Origin: Gehongia tenuis
Lineage (GTDB): Bacteria > Bacillota > Clostridia > Christensenellales > NSJ-53
Direction of reading: 5' to 3'
DNA length: 64,000 nucleotides
Assembly (NCBI RefSeq): GCF_014384795.1
Contig: NZ_JACRSR010000002.1
Coordinates: 124,001 to 188,000 of the forward strand
The notes beneath the pieces were generated by a model, which was not told the DNA's origin, searched no databases, and was given only the letters and a program-made list of their open reading frames with translations. A program made the position numbers and the translations under genes. Below, piece after piece: positions 24,114 through 31,938 of this stretch (within the stretch, counting starts at the first letter, position 1; each line of letters starts with the position of its first letter).

Positions 24114-24790
24114 GCCTTGGCCTCCAAATCAAATAGCGATATCATAGCATCCCCCCGAAGGGCCATCAGGTCCTCGCGGATGATAAAAGGATCCCCCATG
24201 GGCACTCCCGAATGCGCTTCCAGTGCCTTCAGCACCCACAGGGGCGCCACATTTTTCCGGCTTCCGCAGGAGAGCAGCATATAAAGCGTATTTCCCTCCA
24301 TCGTCATTTCATGAATGCCGTCCCGGAGGGATACGTCCTTCATCTTCACTCCACGCTTATCCCGCTTCTCCACCGTAATTTCGATGGTTTTTTGGTCCAG
24401 AAAGCTCCCGAGGACATCGGCCCAGGTCTTTGGTACATCCTCCACCCGATAGCGGGCCCGGTCCACACGGGACATGAGGGCAGGATAGCCCTCCTCAACC
24501 GCCGCGGCGCAAAGGATACGAAGGTCCTGCGGCAAAACAGCGTTGACCCTCCCTTTGAAATCTTCGGGATCCATGGGGGCTTCAAGCCCCACATCCAGAT
24601 ATTCACCCTTCGAAGCAAGTCCCACCGACAGGGCCTGGGCAAAGGAGAGCAGTGGATGGGGGTGAAACCCCTTGGAGAAGGCCATGGGCACATCCGCCCG
24701 CCGAAACGCACGCTGAAAGGTGCGCATGAGATCCAGATGAGCCACGGCTGCGATGGGTTTTCCCTTTTCAAACTTCGCAATCATGCGCAT
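24110..24790 (-). CDS. TIGR03936 family (DUF2344) radical-SAM-associated protein
   Basis: A 226-aa protein starting MRMIAKFEKGKPIAAVAHLDLMR with the family block RADVPMAFSKGFHPHPLLSFAQALSVGLAS. This DUF2344 protein almost always lies directly after the TIGR03960 radical SAM gene, as here, and in some organisms the two are fused. A link with tRNA or RNA modification has been suggested; I regard the function as unknown. ATG 24790 has GGAGG seven bases upstream and overlaps the preceding gene by ten bases. Confidence 0.88.
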   Translation of the reverse strand: MRMIAKFEKGKPIAAVAHLDLMRTFQRAFRRADVPMAFSKGFHPHPLLSFAQALSVGLASKGEYLDVGLEAPMDPEDFKGRVNAVLPQDLRILCAAAVEEGYPALMSRVDRARYRVEDVPKTWADVLGSFLDQKTIEITVEKRDKRGVKMKDVSLRDGIHEMTMEGNTLYMLLSCGSRKNVAPLWVLKALEAHSGVPMGDPFIIREDLMALRGDAMISLFDLEAKA

Positions 24791-26604
24791 GGACAGCCCT
24801 CCTCCCACTTGGTAAAGCCACATCCAAGACAGCCTCCGCGGCAGTCCGGCGTAGTCTCTCCCCGCATGGCCTTATCCCATTCCCGCTTGAAGAACGCCTT
24901 GTCCACGCCCATATCGAGATGGTCCCAGGCAAGTGTTTCCTCAAAGCCGAATGTGCGATTGGCATAAAAAGCGGGATCAATGCCCGTCTCCTTGAAAGCT
25001 TCCTCCCAGAGATCCAGGCGGAACTGATCCATCCAGCCGTCAAAACGGCAGCCCTTTTTGAAGGCCTGAAGCAGAGTCTTCCCCAGCCGCCGGTCGCCCC
25101 GTGCAAAAACCGCTTCAAGAAAACTGGTGGAGGGATCGTGCCAGCTGAATTCCACACCCCGGATCTTCAGCAGCTTAGCCAGGTACTGCTGTTTTTCCAC
25201 AAGCTCCGCCCGGGTATTTTGTCCAAACCACTGAAAGGGCGTGTGGGGTTTGGGGACGAAGGACGCCGTGCTGATGGAAATGCGCAGCGGCTTTCCATTC
25301 CTGCTTCGATAAGGCTGGTAGGCGGCAACCACCTTCCGGGCGAGATCGGCGATCCCCGCCACATCCTCCATCGTCTCTCCCGGCAGACCAATCATGAAAT
25401 ATAGCTTCAGCGAAGTGTAGCCTTCCTCAAAAGCATCCGTGGCGCTCTTGATCAGATCCTCTTCCGTCACGTTCTTATTGATGATGTCCCGCATCCGCTG
25501 GGTCCCCGCCTCCGGCGCAAAGGTGAGGGAGGACTTTCTGACCCGCTGCGTCTCGTTGATGGCTTCCTTCACCACCGAATCCAGCCGCAAAGAGGGCAAA
25601 GACAGGGCCACCTGCTTGTCCGAGAACCGGTCCATGAGTCCCCGGGCCAGATCCAGCAGCCGGGAGTAGTCTCCGGAGCTGAGGGAGGTGAGGGAGATCT
25701 CCTCATAACCGGTGTTTTTCACCAGTTCCCCGGCAAGTTCCATCAGCCGGTCCAAGGAACGCTCCCGAACCGGGCGGTAGATCATACCCGCCTGACAGAA
25801 TCTGCAGCCCCGGCTGCAGCCTCGGAAGATCTCCAGCATGATTCGATCGTGGATGGGCTCGGTATAGGGTACGATCACTTTGGTAGGAAAATAGGCCGAA
25901 TCCAGATCCCATACCACCCGTTTCTTGATCCGCTCCGGAGCCGCCGGATGGTTCGGCTTTATGGAACGGATCACGCCGTCCCCGTCATAGTCCACATCAT
26001 AGAAGGAGGGCACATAGACGCCCCGAATTGCTGCCACCGCCTCAAGAAAAGCCTCTCTGGGCGCGCCGGATGCCTTCCAGTCCCGGTACGCATCCAGCAC
26101 CTCATGGTTCATCTCCTCGCCGTCGCCCAGCACAAAGAAATCCACGAAGTCCGAAAGGGGCTCGGCGTTCATAGCCACAGGGCCGCCGGCCATCACAAAG
26201 GGGCCGCTCTTCCGGTCCCGGGCCAGCAAAGGAACACCGCCCAGCTCCAGCATATTGAGGAGGTTGGTGTAGGTCATTTCATATTGAAGGGTAAAGCCGA
26301 TAAGATCCATTCCGGCAAGAGGCGTGCCCGTCTCCAGCGTCCACAGGGGCGTCTTCGTCTCCCGCAGATACTTCTCCATGTCCACCCACGGTGCAAAGAC
26401 CCGTTCGCAGTAGGTATCCTCCCGCTCGTTCATCGTGTGGTACAAAATCTTGGTGCCCAGGTGGCTCATGCCCACCTCATAAACGTCCGGGAAACAAAAG
26501 GCATAGCGGATCTTGCCCGCCGGGTCCTTTAGCACGCTGTTATATTCACGCCCGATGTACCGCGCCGGTTTTTCCACCCGGTTCATCCAGGCCCGCTGAT
26601 CCAA
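24781..26604 (-). CDS. TIGR03960 family B12-binding-like / radical SAM protein
   Basis: A 607-aa protein with an N-terminal cobalamin-binding-like domain (RVEKPARYIGREYNSV, YEVGMSHLGTKILYH) and a central radical SAM core whose cluster motif is FRGCSRGCRFCQAGM (CxxxCxxC). SLPSLRLDS and FAPEAGTQRMRD are typical of the family. The C-terminus ends in a Cys-rich segment CRGGCLGCGF. I chose a TTG at 26604 because GGGAG lies six bases upstream; the longer frame begins inside a promoter. It is coupled to the TIGR03936 partner. Substrate unknown. Confidence 0.88.
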   Translation of the reverse strand: MDQRAWMNRVEKPARYIGREYNSVLKDPAGKIRYAFCFPDVYEVGMSHLGTKILYHTMNEREDTYCERVFAPWVDMEKYLRETKTPLWTLETGTPLAGMDLIGFTLQYEMTYTNLLNMLELGGVPLLARDRKSGPFVMAGGPVAMNAEPLSDFVDFFVLGDGEEMNHEVLDAYRDWKASGAPREAFLEAVAAIRGVYVPSFYDVDYDGDGVIRSIKPNHPAAPERIKKRVVWDLDSAYFPTKVIVPYTEPIHDRIMLEIFRGCSRGCRFCQAGMIYRPVRERSLDRLMELAGELVKNTGYEEISLTSLSSGDYSRLLDLARGLMDRFSDKQVALSLPSLRLDSVVKEAINETQRVRKSSLTFAPEAGTQRMRDIINKNVTEEDLIKSATDAFEEGYTSLKLYFMIGLPGETMEDVAGIADLARKVVAAYQPYRSRNGKPLRISISTASFVPKPHTPFQWFGQNTRAELVEKQQYLAKLLKIRGVEFSWHDPSTSFLEAVFARGDRRLGKTLLQAFKKGCRFDGWMDQFRLDLWEEAFKETGIDPAFYANRTFGFEETLAWDHLDMGVDKAFFKREWDKAMRGETTPDCRGGCLGCGFTKWEEGCPCA

Positions 26605-26641
26605 CAAAGATCTCCCTCTTTCGTAAATAATCTTATTGTCA

Positions 26642-26670
26642 AATGTATCACGGTTTTGGGCTACGGTCAA
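26642..26670 (-). promoter_or_regulatory. Probable promoter of the TIGR03960-TIGR03936-rng genes
   Basis: -35 TTGACC (26665-26670), 17-bp spacer, -10 TACATT (26642-26647) on the minus strand, 38 bases before the TTG start. The -35 overlaps the spoIVFB stop. Confidence 0.6.
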
Positions 26671-27539
26671 TGGAGCAGCCTCCCCACCGGTGCCTCCGCG
26701 CCATACTGAGAGATGCCCTGAAGCACATCGCCCTCGGTAACGCTGCCCCGGATGCGCATCCTGTCATCCAGCACCTGAATGGTGGTGTAGCGTCCCGGAA
26801 GGAAGCTTCGGGTCAATCCGCCCAAGGATTGATCCTCCAATGCGGTCAGTTGGCGGGCAGGGAGCACCTTGGACCTTCGGAGCAGATCCCGCTTGCCCAT
26901 GAAATTCTGGGCGAGGAGATAGGGCGCCTTTCGGTGTTCGCCATGGGCCGCCAGGAACAGAAAAAAGGCGAAGAGAATGAGGGTGACGTTGTACTGGCCT
27001 GCCGCCGCGAGATAACCGCATAAAGCGAGCAGCAGCCCCCCAAAGACGTAACCCATGACGATAGCGATCCGGGTGGCCGTCTGCGGTCCCATGAAGAAGG
27101 AAAGCACGCTTCTTAAGATGCGGCCTCCATCCAGAGGCAGGGCGGGCAGCAGATTGATGCCGGCCAGCACCAGATTTTTGTTCACCCAGCTGGACAGGGT
27201 CTCAGGATTCATGGGAAAGTATAGATGGATAAGCACCGCAATGCCGGCCAGCACCAGGTTGCACAACGGGCCCGCTATGGCCACCAGCATCTCCTTCACC
27301 GGACCCGCCTCAAAAACCCCTTCGATGCGGGCCACGCCGCCAAAGGGCAAGATTTCGATGGACAGCACCGTGAGGCCCAGGGCCCGGGCCGCCAAGGCAT
27401 GACAGGCCTCATGGGCAAGAATGATGAGAAAAACCACCACCAGATCATGAAAAAATCCAAGGATGCTGAGCAGCACCAATACGATAAAAAAAAGGGGTCG
27501 GACATAGATGTCCACACCCAATAGATTCCCCAGTTTCAC
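26667..27539 (-). CDS. spoIVFB: Site-2 intramembrane protease, SpoIVFB-like (M50)
   Basis: A 290-aa membrane metalloprotease. The zinc site is HEACH (residues 43-47) in the second helix and the third ligand lies in NLLPALPLDGGR (N129, D137). About six helices are followed by a cytosolic C-terminal domain with CBS-like features (LTALEDQSLGG..., RGSVTEGDVLQGI). In Bacillus, SpoIVFB cuts pro-sigma-K in the mother cell. The gene overlaps spoIVFA by four bases; the pair follows a sigma-E-like promoter, as expected. Confidence 0.88.
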   Translation of the reverse strand: MKLGNLLGVDIYVRPLFFIVLVLLSILGFFHDLVVVFLIILAHEACHALAARALGLTVLSIEILPFGGVARIEGVFEAGPVKEMLVAIAGPLCNLVLAGIAVLIHLYFPMNPETLSSWVNKNLVLAGINLLPALPLDGGRILRSVLSFFMGPQTATRIAIVMGYVFGGLLLALCGYLAAAGQYNVTLILFAFFLFLAAHGEHRKAPYLLAQNFMGKRDLLRRSKVLPARQLTALEDQSLGGLTRSFLPGRYTTIQVLDDRMRIRGSVTEGDVLQGISQYGAEAPVGRLLH

Positions 27540-28327
27540 GAGGTTACCTCTTGCTGGAACAGACTCAGCGTGTCCATAGCTTCGCCGTCCTTTGTCGCCC
27601 GGAGAGTGAGGATGCTCTGCTCTTCACCCAAACCGCCCAGCCGCTGTCCCAGATCCACGCTGTCCCCCACATGGACTGCCGCCGTAGCCATGCCCTCGTA
27701 AGCGAGCTCCACGCCGTCATGATCCACCACGATCCTGCCATTGCCAATGGCCTTCACCGTTCCCTTGGCTGCGGAGCGGACCATGGCGCCCGGCGTGGTG
27801 GCAATCGCCATGGCATTGGCTTCGCCGTTTTCCATGACCTTGGTGGCCGTGCCTTCAGCGGGCAGAACCCAGGACGAGCCGCCATTAAACACAGCCGCTA
27901 CGCCGGGCAGATAGTTTTGCACAAACTCCAATTGACCCAGTTTGCGGTCAATGGCCACATCGTAGGTGAGCGCCGAACGAAGGCCGTCCACAATGGACTG
28001 GGTGGCCGGCGTTTCGATGCTCTTGAAGATGAGCACTGAAGCCAGAACCACCGCACAGATCCCCATTTTCAGCAGAATGCTGGAGCCGGGATAGATCATT
28101 TGAACCGTGCCCGCCCGCTGCGCACCGCTTCGGGCGCGCACCGGAACGGCCCGCACCATCCTTCTGCCAGAGCGCTTTCGACTCGTCCGCGGAAACCTTC
28201 CGGTCCGCTCTGCCGAGCTCTTTTTCTCCTCCGTCCGCTTTTTAAAACTTGGAAGCTCCCCCTTGGCGGGCCCCTGACTTACGGGGACCACATTCATCCG
28301 CGGCAGCTTCGAATAGCCCGAATCCAT
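27536..28327 (-). CDS. spoIVFA: SpoIVFA-like protein with degenerate M23/LytM domain
   Basis: A 263-aa protein: a long basic cytosolic head (about 80 residues, rich in Arg), one membrane helix at about residues 85-105, and an outer LytM/M23-fold domain (GAMVRSAAKGTVKAIGNG, VDHDGVELAYEGM, VHVGDSVDLGQRLGGLG). The fold landmarks are present, but the HxxxD and HxH zinc ligands of active M23 peptidases are missing, as in SpoIVFA, which anchors and restrains SpoIVFB. Its stop overlaps the spoIVFB start. The sigma-E-like promoter at 28354-28383 lies just upstream. Confidence 0.8.
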   Translation of the reverse strand: MDSGYSKLPRMNVVPVSQGPAKGELPSFKKRTEEKKSSAERTGRFPRTSRKRSGRRMVRAVPVRARSGAQRAGTVQMIYPGSSILLKMGICAVVLASVLIFKSIETPATQSIVDGLRSALTYDVAIDRKLGQLEFVQNYLPGVAAVFNGGSSWVLPAEGTATKVMENGEANAMAIATTPGAMVRSAAKGTVKAIGNGRIVVDHDGVELAYEGMATAAVHVGDSVDLGQRLGGLGEEQSILTLRATKDGEAMDTLSLFQQEVTS

Positions 28328-28353
28328 ACCGGCTCCCTCCTCCCATACACCGT

Positions 28354-28383
28354 ATTGTATGAGCGGGAAGCTTGACCCTATTC
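28354..28383 (-). promoter_or_regulatory. Sigma-E-like sporulation promoter of spoIVFA-spoIVFB
   Basis: On the minus strand: -35 GAATAGG (28377-28383), 15-bp spacer, -10 CATACAAT (28354-28361). The -10 matches the sigma-E consensus CATACAnT exactly and the -35 shares five of seven positions with KMATATT. In Bacillus the spoIVF operon is transcribed by sigma-E. No housekeeping promoter is visible here. Confidence 0.65.
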
Positions 28384-28385
28384 GT

Positions 28386-28805
28386 TTAGAAGGGAGATCC
28401 CTCCGCCATGGGGTTGATCACCAGCCGCCAATCCAAGTCTCCCCGGTCCAGCGCCTTGATGAGCGCCTCCGCTGTGGCCATGTTGGTAGCACACGGAATA
28501 TCGTGAACGTCACAAAGGCGCAGCAGAGCGTTGATATCAGGTTCATGGGGCTGAGGCGAAAGAGGGTCCCGGAAGAAAATCACAAGATCGATTCGGTTGA
28601 AGGCCACCCGTGCGCCGATCTGCTGATCGCCGCCCATAGGCCCGGACAGAAATCTATGCACATCCAGCTTGGCCCGTTCGGATACCAGCTTGCCCGTGGT
28701 GCCCGTGGCACACAGCTTATGTTTCTTCAGGATATCCTTGTACGCCACGCAGAAATTGACCATGTCGCTCTTCTTTTTATCATGAGCTATGAGCGCAATG
28801 TTCAT
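28386..28805 (-). CDS. mgsA: Methylglyoxal synthase
   Basis: A 139-aa lyase converting dihydroxyacetone phosphate to methylglyoxal and phosphate. [12 protein letters not shown] is the family opening, [11 protein letters not shown] the phosphate-binding loop, and [15 protein letters not shown] carries the catalytic Asp; [23 protein letters not shown] follows. The ATG (28805) overlaps the rodA stop as ATGA, so the frame upstream of it is not used. Confidence 0.96.
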   Translation of the reverse strand: MNIALIAHDKKKSDMVNFCVAYKDILKKHKLCATGTTGKLVSERAKLDVHRFLSGPMGGDQQIGARVAFNRIDLVIFFRDPLSPQPHEPDINALLRLCDVHDIPCATNMATAEALIKALDRGDLDWRLVINPMAEGSPF

Positions 28806-29974
28806 TGCTCGCCACCTCCAATCATTGCTTTCTTTTTCTGTCTTCGGAAGGCCACGTTGAGCACCAGACCCACCGCAATGAGGTTGGTCCACATGCTGCT
28901 CCCTCCATAGCTGAAGAAGGGCAGCGGGATGCCCGTCACGGGCATGATCCCAATATTCATACCAATGTTTTCAAAGATGTGAAAGCCCATCATGGATACC
29001 ACACCAGCCACGATCAGGGAACCCACCCGGTCCCTGGAGTAGCGTGCGATGTGAATCATCCGCCACATTAAAAATACAAACAGTGCCACCAAAATGAGAC
29101 AGCCCAGAAAACCCACCGCCTCCGCAGTTACGGAAAAGATGAAATCCGTGTGGGCATCGGGCACATAGTTGAGTTCACTCAAGGCGCCGGAGCGGAAAAG
29201 CCCCTTGCCCGTGATCTGCCCCGAGCCCACCGCAGTTTTTGCCCAGGTCACCTGAAGCCCGCTGCCGGTGGGGTCCCTAGCGGGGTCAATGAGATCCTGA
29301 ATTCGATTCTTCTGATAGTCCTGCAGCACGAAGTTCCAAATAAGCGGAACCATGCCGCCGCAGGCCAGCACTTCACCAGCAATGATCCAGCCCTTCACCT
29401 GAGCGGCAAACTGCATACCAAAGAAGATGATCACGTACACCATGGCCGTACCAAAATCGTTTTGGTAAACCACAATGGCGAAGGGGATAAGGGTGTAAGC
29501 GAGGGGAGAGACCAGATCCCGAATCCGTCCGATGGGCGCCGGCTTATTGGCAAACACCCGGGCCAGCATCAGGATGAGGGATATCTTGCAAAATTCCGAG
29601 GGCTGAAAACCCCGTTCGCCGTTGAAGAACGTGAACCATCCCTGTGCGCCGCGGGTCACTTCGCCCAGCACCAGCAGCAGCACCAAAAGTCCCACATTGG
29701 CCCAGTAGATGTACTTCGAATAGGCCGCATAGCCGCCATAATCAAAGACCGCAGCAATGCTCAGCAGCAGCAGGCCGGAAGCAAACCACATGAGCTGCAG
29801 CCGCACATAATAACAGTTCATGTTCGCGAGCATGTTCCAGAAAGTGCGCTGATCGTCGGCCAGAGCATCGGCGGTGGCATTGGCTATAGCCACCAGCCCA
29901 AACAGGGTGATGGCAAAGACGATGCCGATGAGCAGGAAGTCCACCTGCTTTAAATCCTTTTTATTGATCTTCAT
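28802..29974 (-). CDS. rodA: Rod-shape SEDS peptidoglycan polymerase RodA
   Basis: A 390-aa membrane protein with about ten helices; it polymerises lipid II in the elongasome together with PBP2. SEDS features: [18 protein letters not shown] (RGAQxWxxxGxxxxQPSE region), the [11 protein letters not shown] segment with the catalytic Asp, and the C-terminal [13 protein letters not shown]. Neighbourhood (minCDE, PBP2, mreBCD) favours RodA over FtsW. It has its own promoter and overlaps mgsA by four bases. Confidence 0.94.
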   Translation of the reverse strand: MKINKKDLKQVDFLLIGIVFAITLFGLVAIANATADALADDQRTFWNMLANMNCYYVRLQLMWFASGLLLLSIAAVFDYGGYAAYSKYIYWANVGLLVLLLVLGEVTRGAQGWFTFFNGERGFQPSEFCKISLILMLARVFANKPAPIGRIRDLVSPLAYTLIPFAIVVYQNDFGTAMVYVIIFFGMQFAAQVKGWIIAGEVLACGGMVPLIWNFVLQDYQKNRIQDLIDPARDPTGSGLQVTWAKTAVGSGQITGKGLFRSGALSELNYVPDAHTDFIFSVTAEAVGFLGCLILVALFVFLMWRMIHIARYSRDRVGSLIVAGVVSMMGFHIFENIGMNIGIMPVTGIPLPFFSYGGSSMWTNLIAVGLVLNVAFRRQKKKAMIGGGEQ

Positions 29975-30019
29975 TCCGGCCTCCCAGCCTCAAGTTCACA
30001 GTGCTTGTCCATGGGTTGT

Positions 30020-30048
30020 ATTATATCACAGCTCCCGTACCGCCTCAA
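30020..30048 (-). promoter_or_regulatory. Promoter of rodA-mgsA
   Basis: -35 TTGAGG (30043-30048), 17-bp spacer, -10 TATAAT (30020-30025) on the minus strand, downstream of the minE terminator. Confidence 0.72.
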
Positions 30049-30063
30049 CCAATCCTATCCATG

Positions 30064-30089
30064 AAAAAAGCCCGCCCCCCTGGGCAGGC
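30064..30089 (-). terminator. Terminator after minE
   Basis: 8-bp GC-rich stem with one G-T pair (30070-30077 with 30082-30089), loop CCCT, T6 on the minus strand. It closes the mre-pbp2-min operon. Confidence 0.85.
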
Positions 30090-30096
30090 CTTCCAA

Positions 30097-30384
30097 TCAA
30101 TAGCTGTTCTTGCCAATATCCTTAATTTTTTGAATGGGAATGTGGACCTCCAGCGCCGAAGACCCGGCGTTCTCGCCCTCGCCCCGGTTCAGTTTGACCT
30201 CGAAGCCCTCGGCATCAATCTCCATATAACTGGATATGACCCGGGCAATATCGCTTTTCACCAGCTCCAGAAGCCTCGGCGAGACGTTGATCCGATCGTG
30301 CATCAGCACCATCTGAAGGCGCTCCTTCGCCACCTCCTTGGAAACCGGTTCCTCCTCCCGCCGCACAAAACGCATCAGATTCAT
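30097..30384 (-). CDS. minE: Cell division topological specificity factor MinE
   Basis: A 95-aa peripheral protein that drives MinD off the membrane and positions the division site. SKEVAKERLQMVLMHDR is the MinD-stimulating contact helix, with MNLMRFV as the membrane-binding N-terminus, and VKLNRGEGENAGSSALEVHIPI the dimerisation domain. The start overlaps the minD stop by four bases. Spore formers of the Bacillus type use DivIVA/MinJ instead of MinE; here MinE is present. Confidence 0.93.
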   Translation of the reverse strand: MNLMRFVRREEEPVSKEVAKERLQMVLMHDRINVSPRLLELVKSDIARVISSYMEIDAEGFEVKLNRGEGENAGSSALEVHIPIQKIKDIGKNSY

Positions 30385-31199
30385 CGCAGCGCACCTCCCG
30401 CCCTCGAAGATTCAAAAAGCCGTCTGAACCTTGACATCAGCGTGAGCCGCGGAGGCTCAAGGTCCATGAAGGGCACGGGTCTGCCCATCAGCCTGTCGGC
30501 CACATTCTGATAGGCCCGGCCCGCAGGGTGCTCCGGATTGCTCACAATGGGAATGCCCATATTGCTGGCAGGCACGATGTTCTCATCGTCGGGCACCACG
30601 CCGACGAGTTCCACCCGCAGTACCTCCAGAATATCATGAATATTCATCATATCCCCCCGGCGAACCATATCGGAACGGATCCGGTTCACCAAAAGCTTGG
30701 GCGCGGTCAAATCAAAAGTGGATAATAGGCCAATCACCCGGTCAGCATCCCGAACGGCGGAAACCTCGGGAACCGTCACCACCACCGCCTGGTCCGCCGC
30801 ACTCACCGCATTGATAAAACCCTGTTCTATTCCCGCCGGGCAGTCAATGATCACATAATCGAAGGTTTCCTTGAGATCGCCCATCAGCTTTTCCACCTGA
30901 GCGGGCGTGATGGCGTCCTTATCCTTGGTCTGGGCCGCAGGCAGCAGGTAGAGTCCCTCAAATCGTTTGTCTCGGATCAAAGCCTGCTTGATCCGGCACA
31001 CGCCATCCACCACATCAATGATATCGTAGACGATGCGGTTTTCCAGGCCCATGATGACGTCCAGATTCCGAAGGCCAATATCCGCATCCACCATGACCAC
31101 CTTTTTGCCCCGAAGGGCCAGTCCCGTGGCGATGTTGGCCGTGGTCGTGGTTTTGCCAACGCCGCCCTTCCCCGATGTTACGACGATCGCTTCTCCCAT
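30381..31199 (-). CDS. minD: Septum-site determining ATPase MinD
   Basis: A 272-aa ParA-type ATPase that oscillates on the membrane and carries MinC. The deviant Walker A is VVTSGKGGVGKTTTTAN near the start; MVDADIGLRNLDVIMG and DYVIIDCPAGIEQGF are the other ATPase motifs. The amphipathic C-terminal membrane-targeting segment is LMSRFRRLFESS. ATG 31199 is chosen: AAAGGAG lies seven bases upstream, and the extension to 31250 is not MinD-like. Confidence 0.96.
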   Translation of the reverse strand: MGEAIVVTSGKGGVGKTTTTANIATGLALRGKKVVMVDADIGLRNLDVIMGLENRIVYDIIDVVDGVCRIKQALIRDKRFEGLYLLPAAQTKDKDAITPAQVEKLMGDLKETFDYVIIDCPAGIEQGFINAVSAADQAVVVTVPEVSAVRDADRVIGLLSTFDLTAPKLLVNRIRSDMVRRGDMMNIHDILEVLRVELVGVVPDDENIVPASNMGIPIVSNPEHPAGRAYQNVADRLMGRPVPFMDLEPPRLTLMSRFRRLFESSRAGGALR

Positions 31200-31218
31200 G
31201 CTGATGCTCCTTTGATGT

Positions 31219-31905
31219 TCATATTGCCGATTCCACAACCAGCTGGCCATCCTGGACCTTCACCCACTGGGGGCTGACCGGCTGCAGATCGTCCGCGAAA
31301 AAGCGGCCCACCGAAGAAGCAATGGATAGTTCGCTGGCCATCAGACTGCCGGCGGCAATCACCGCTCGCTCGTCCCCCTGAAGCCCGGCATGCGCCCGGC
31401 CCCGCAGGGTGCCCAGCACCACGATGCTGCCCCGTGCATTCACTTCTCCGTCCTCTTCCACGTTCCCAATCACCACAATATGTCCATCGGAGCTCAATTT
31501 TTCTCCGTCCCTCACCGTGCGCCGCACGAAAAGGCATTCGCCCGTCTCCCTGACGGGCTGCGGATCATTGGCTCTCATCTCTATTTCCTGTTTTAGCACA
31601 AAGTCTGGCCAGTCCAGAGCCTGCACCTCTTTATAAGGCATGCCCGGCCGGGAAGGCGGCAGTTTTCCCGAGGAAAATTCCACCCGTTCCACGTCCAGCC
31701 GTTCCGTAATCAACGCTGTGAGTTCGTCCCGGTGCTGGCGGTCCAGCCGTCCTTCGATGATAACCACCGGGCGGCTGCCCACAAAAAAGTTTCTGCCCGC
31801 TTCCATCTTGCGGACAAGTGCATTTTTGACCTCCTCGAAAGGCGCGTTCTCCCGCACCTGAACCAGCAGTCCTTTCTTTGTGCCCTTAAACGCCACCGCT
31901 TCCAT
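31219..31905 (-). CDS. minC: Septum-site inhibitor MinC
   Basis: A 228-aa inhibitor of FtsZ ring assembly. The N-terminal half (to about residue 95) is the MinC_N domain with GSRPVVIIEGRLDRQHRDEL; the C-terminal beta-helix begins FVRRTVRDGEKLSSDGHIVVIGNVEEDGEV, with the conserved GRAHAG turn afterwards. Ribosome-binding site is weak. It lies 33 bases after PBP2 and 19 before minD. Confidence 0.92.
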   Translation of the reverse strand: MEAVAFKGTKKGLLVQVRENAPFEEVKNALVRKMEAGRNFFVGSRPVVIIEGRLDRQHRDELTALITERLDVERVEFSSGKLPPSRPGMPYKEVQALDWPDFVLKQEIEMRANDPQPVRETGECLFVRRTVRDGEKLSSDGHIVVIGNVEEDGEVNARGSIVVLGTLRGRAHAGLQGDERAVIAAGSLMASELSIASSVGRFFADDLQPVSPQWVKVQDGQLVVESAI

Positions 31906-31938
31906 CTTCGATGCAAAACCTCGTTTCGTACGGACGGG

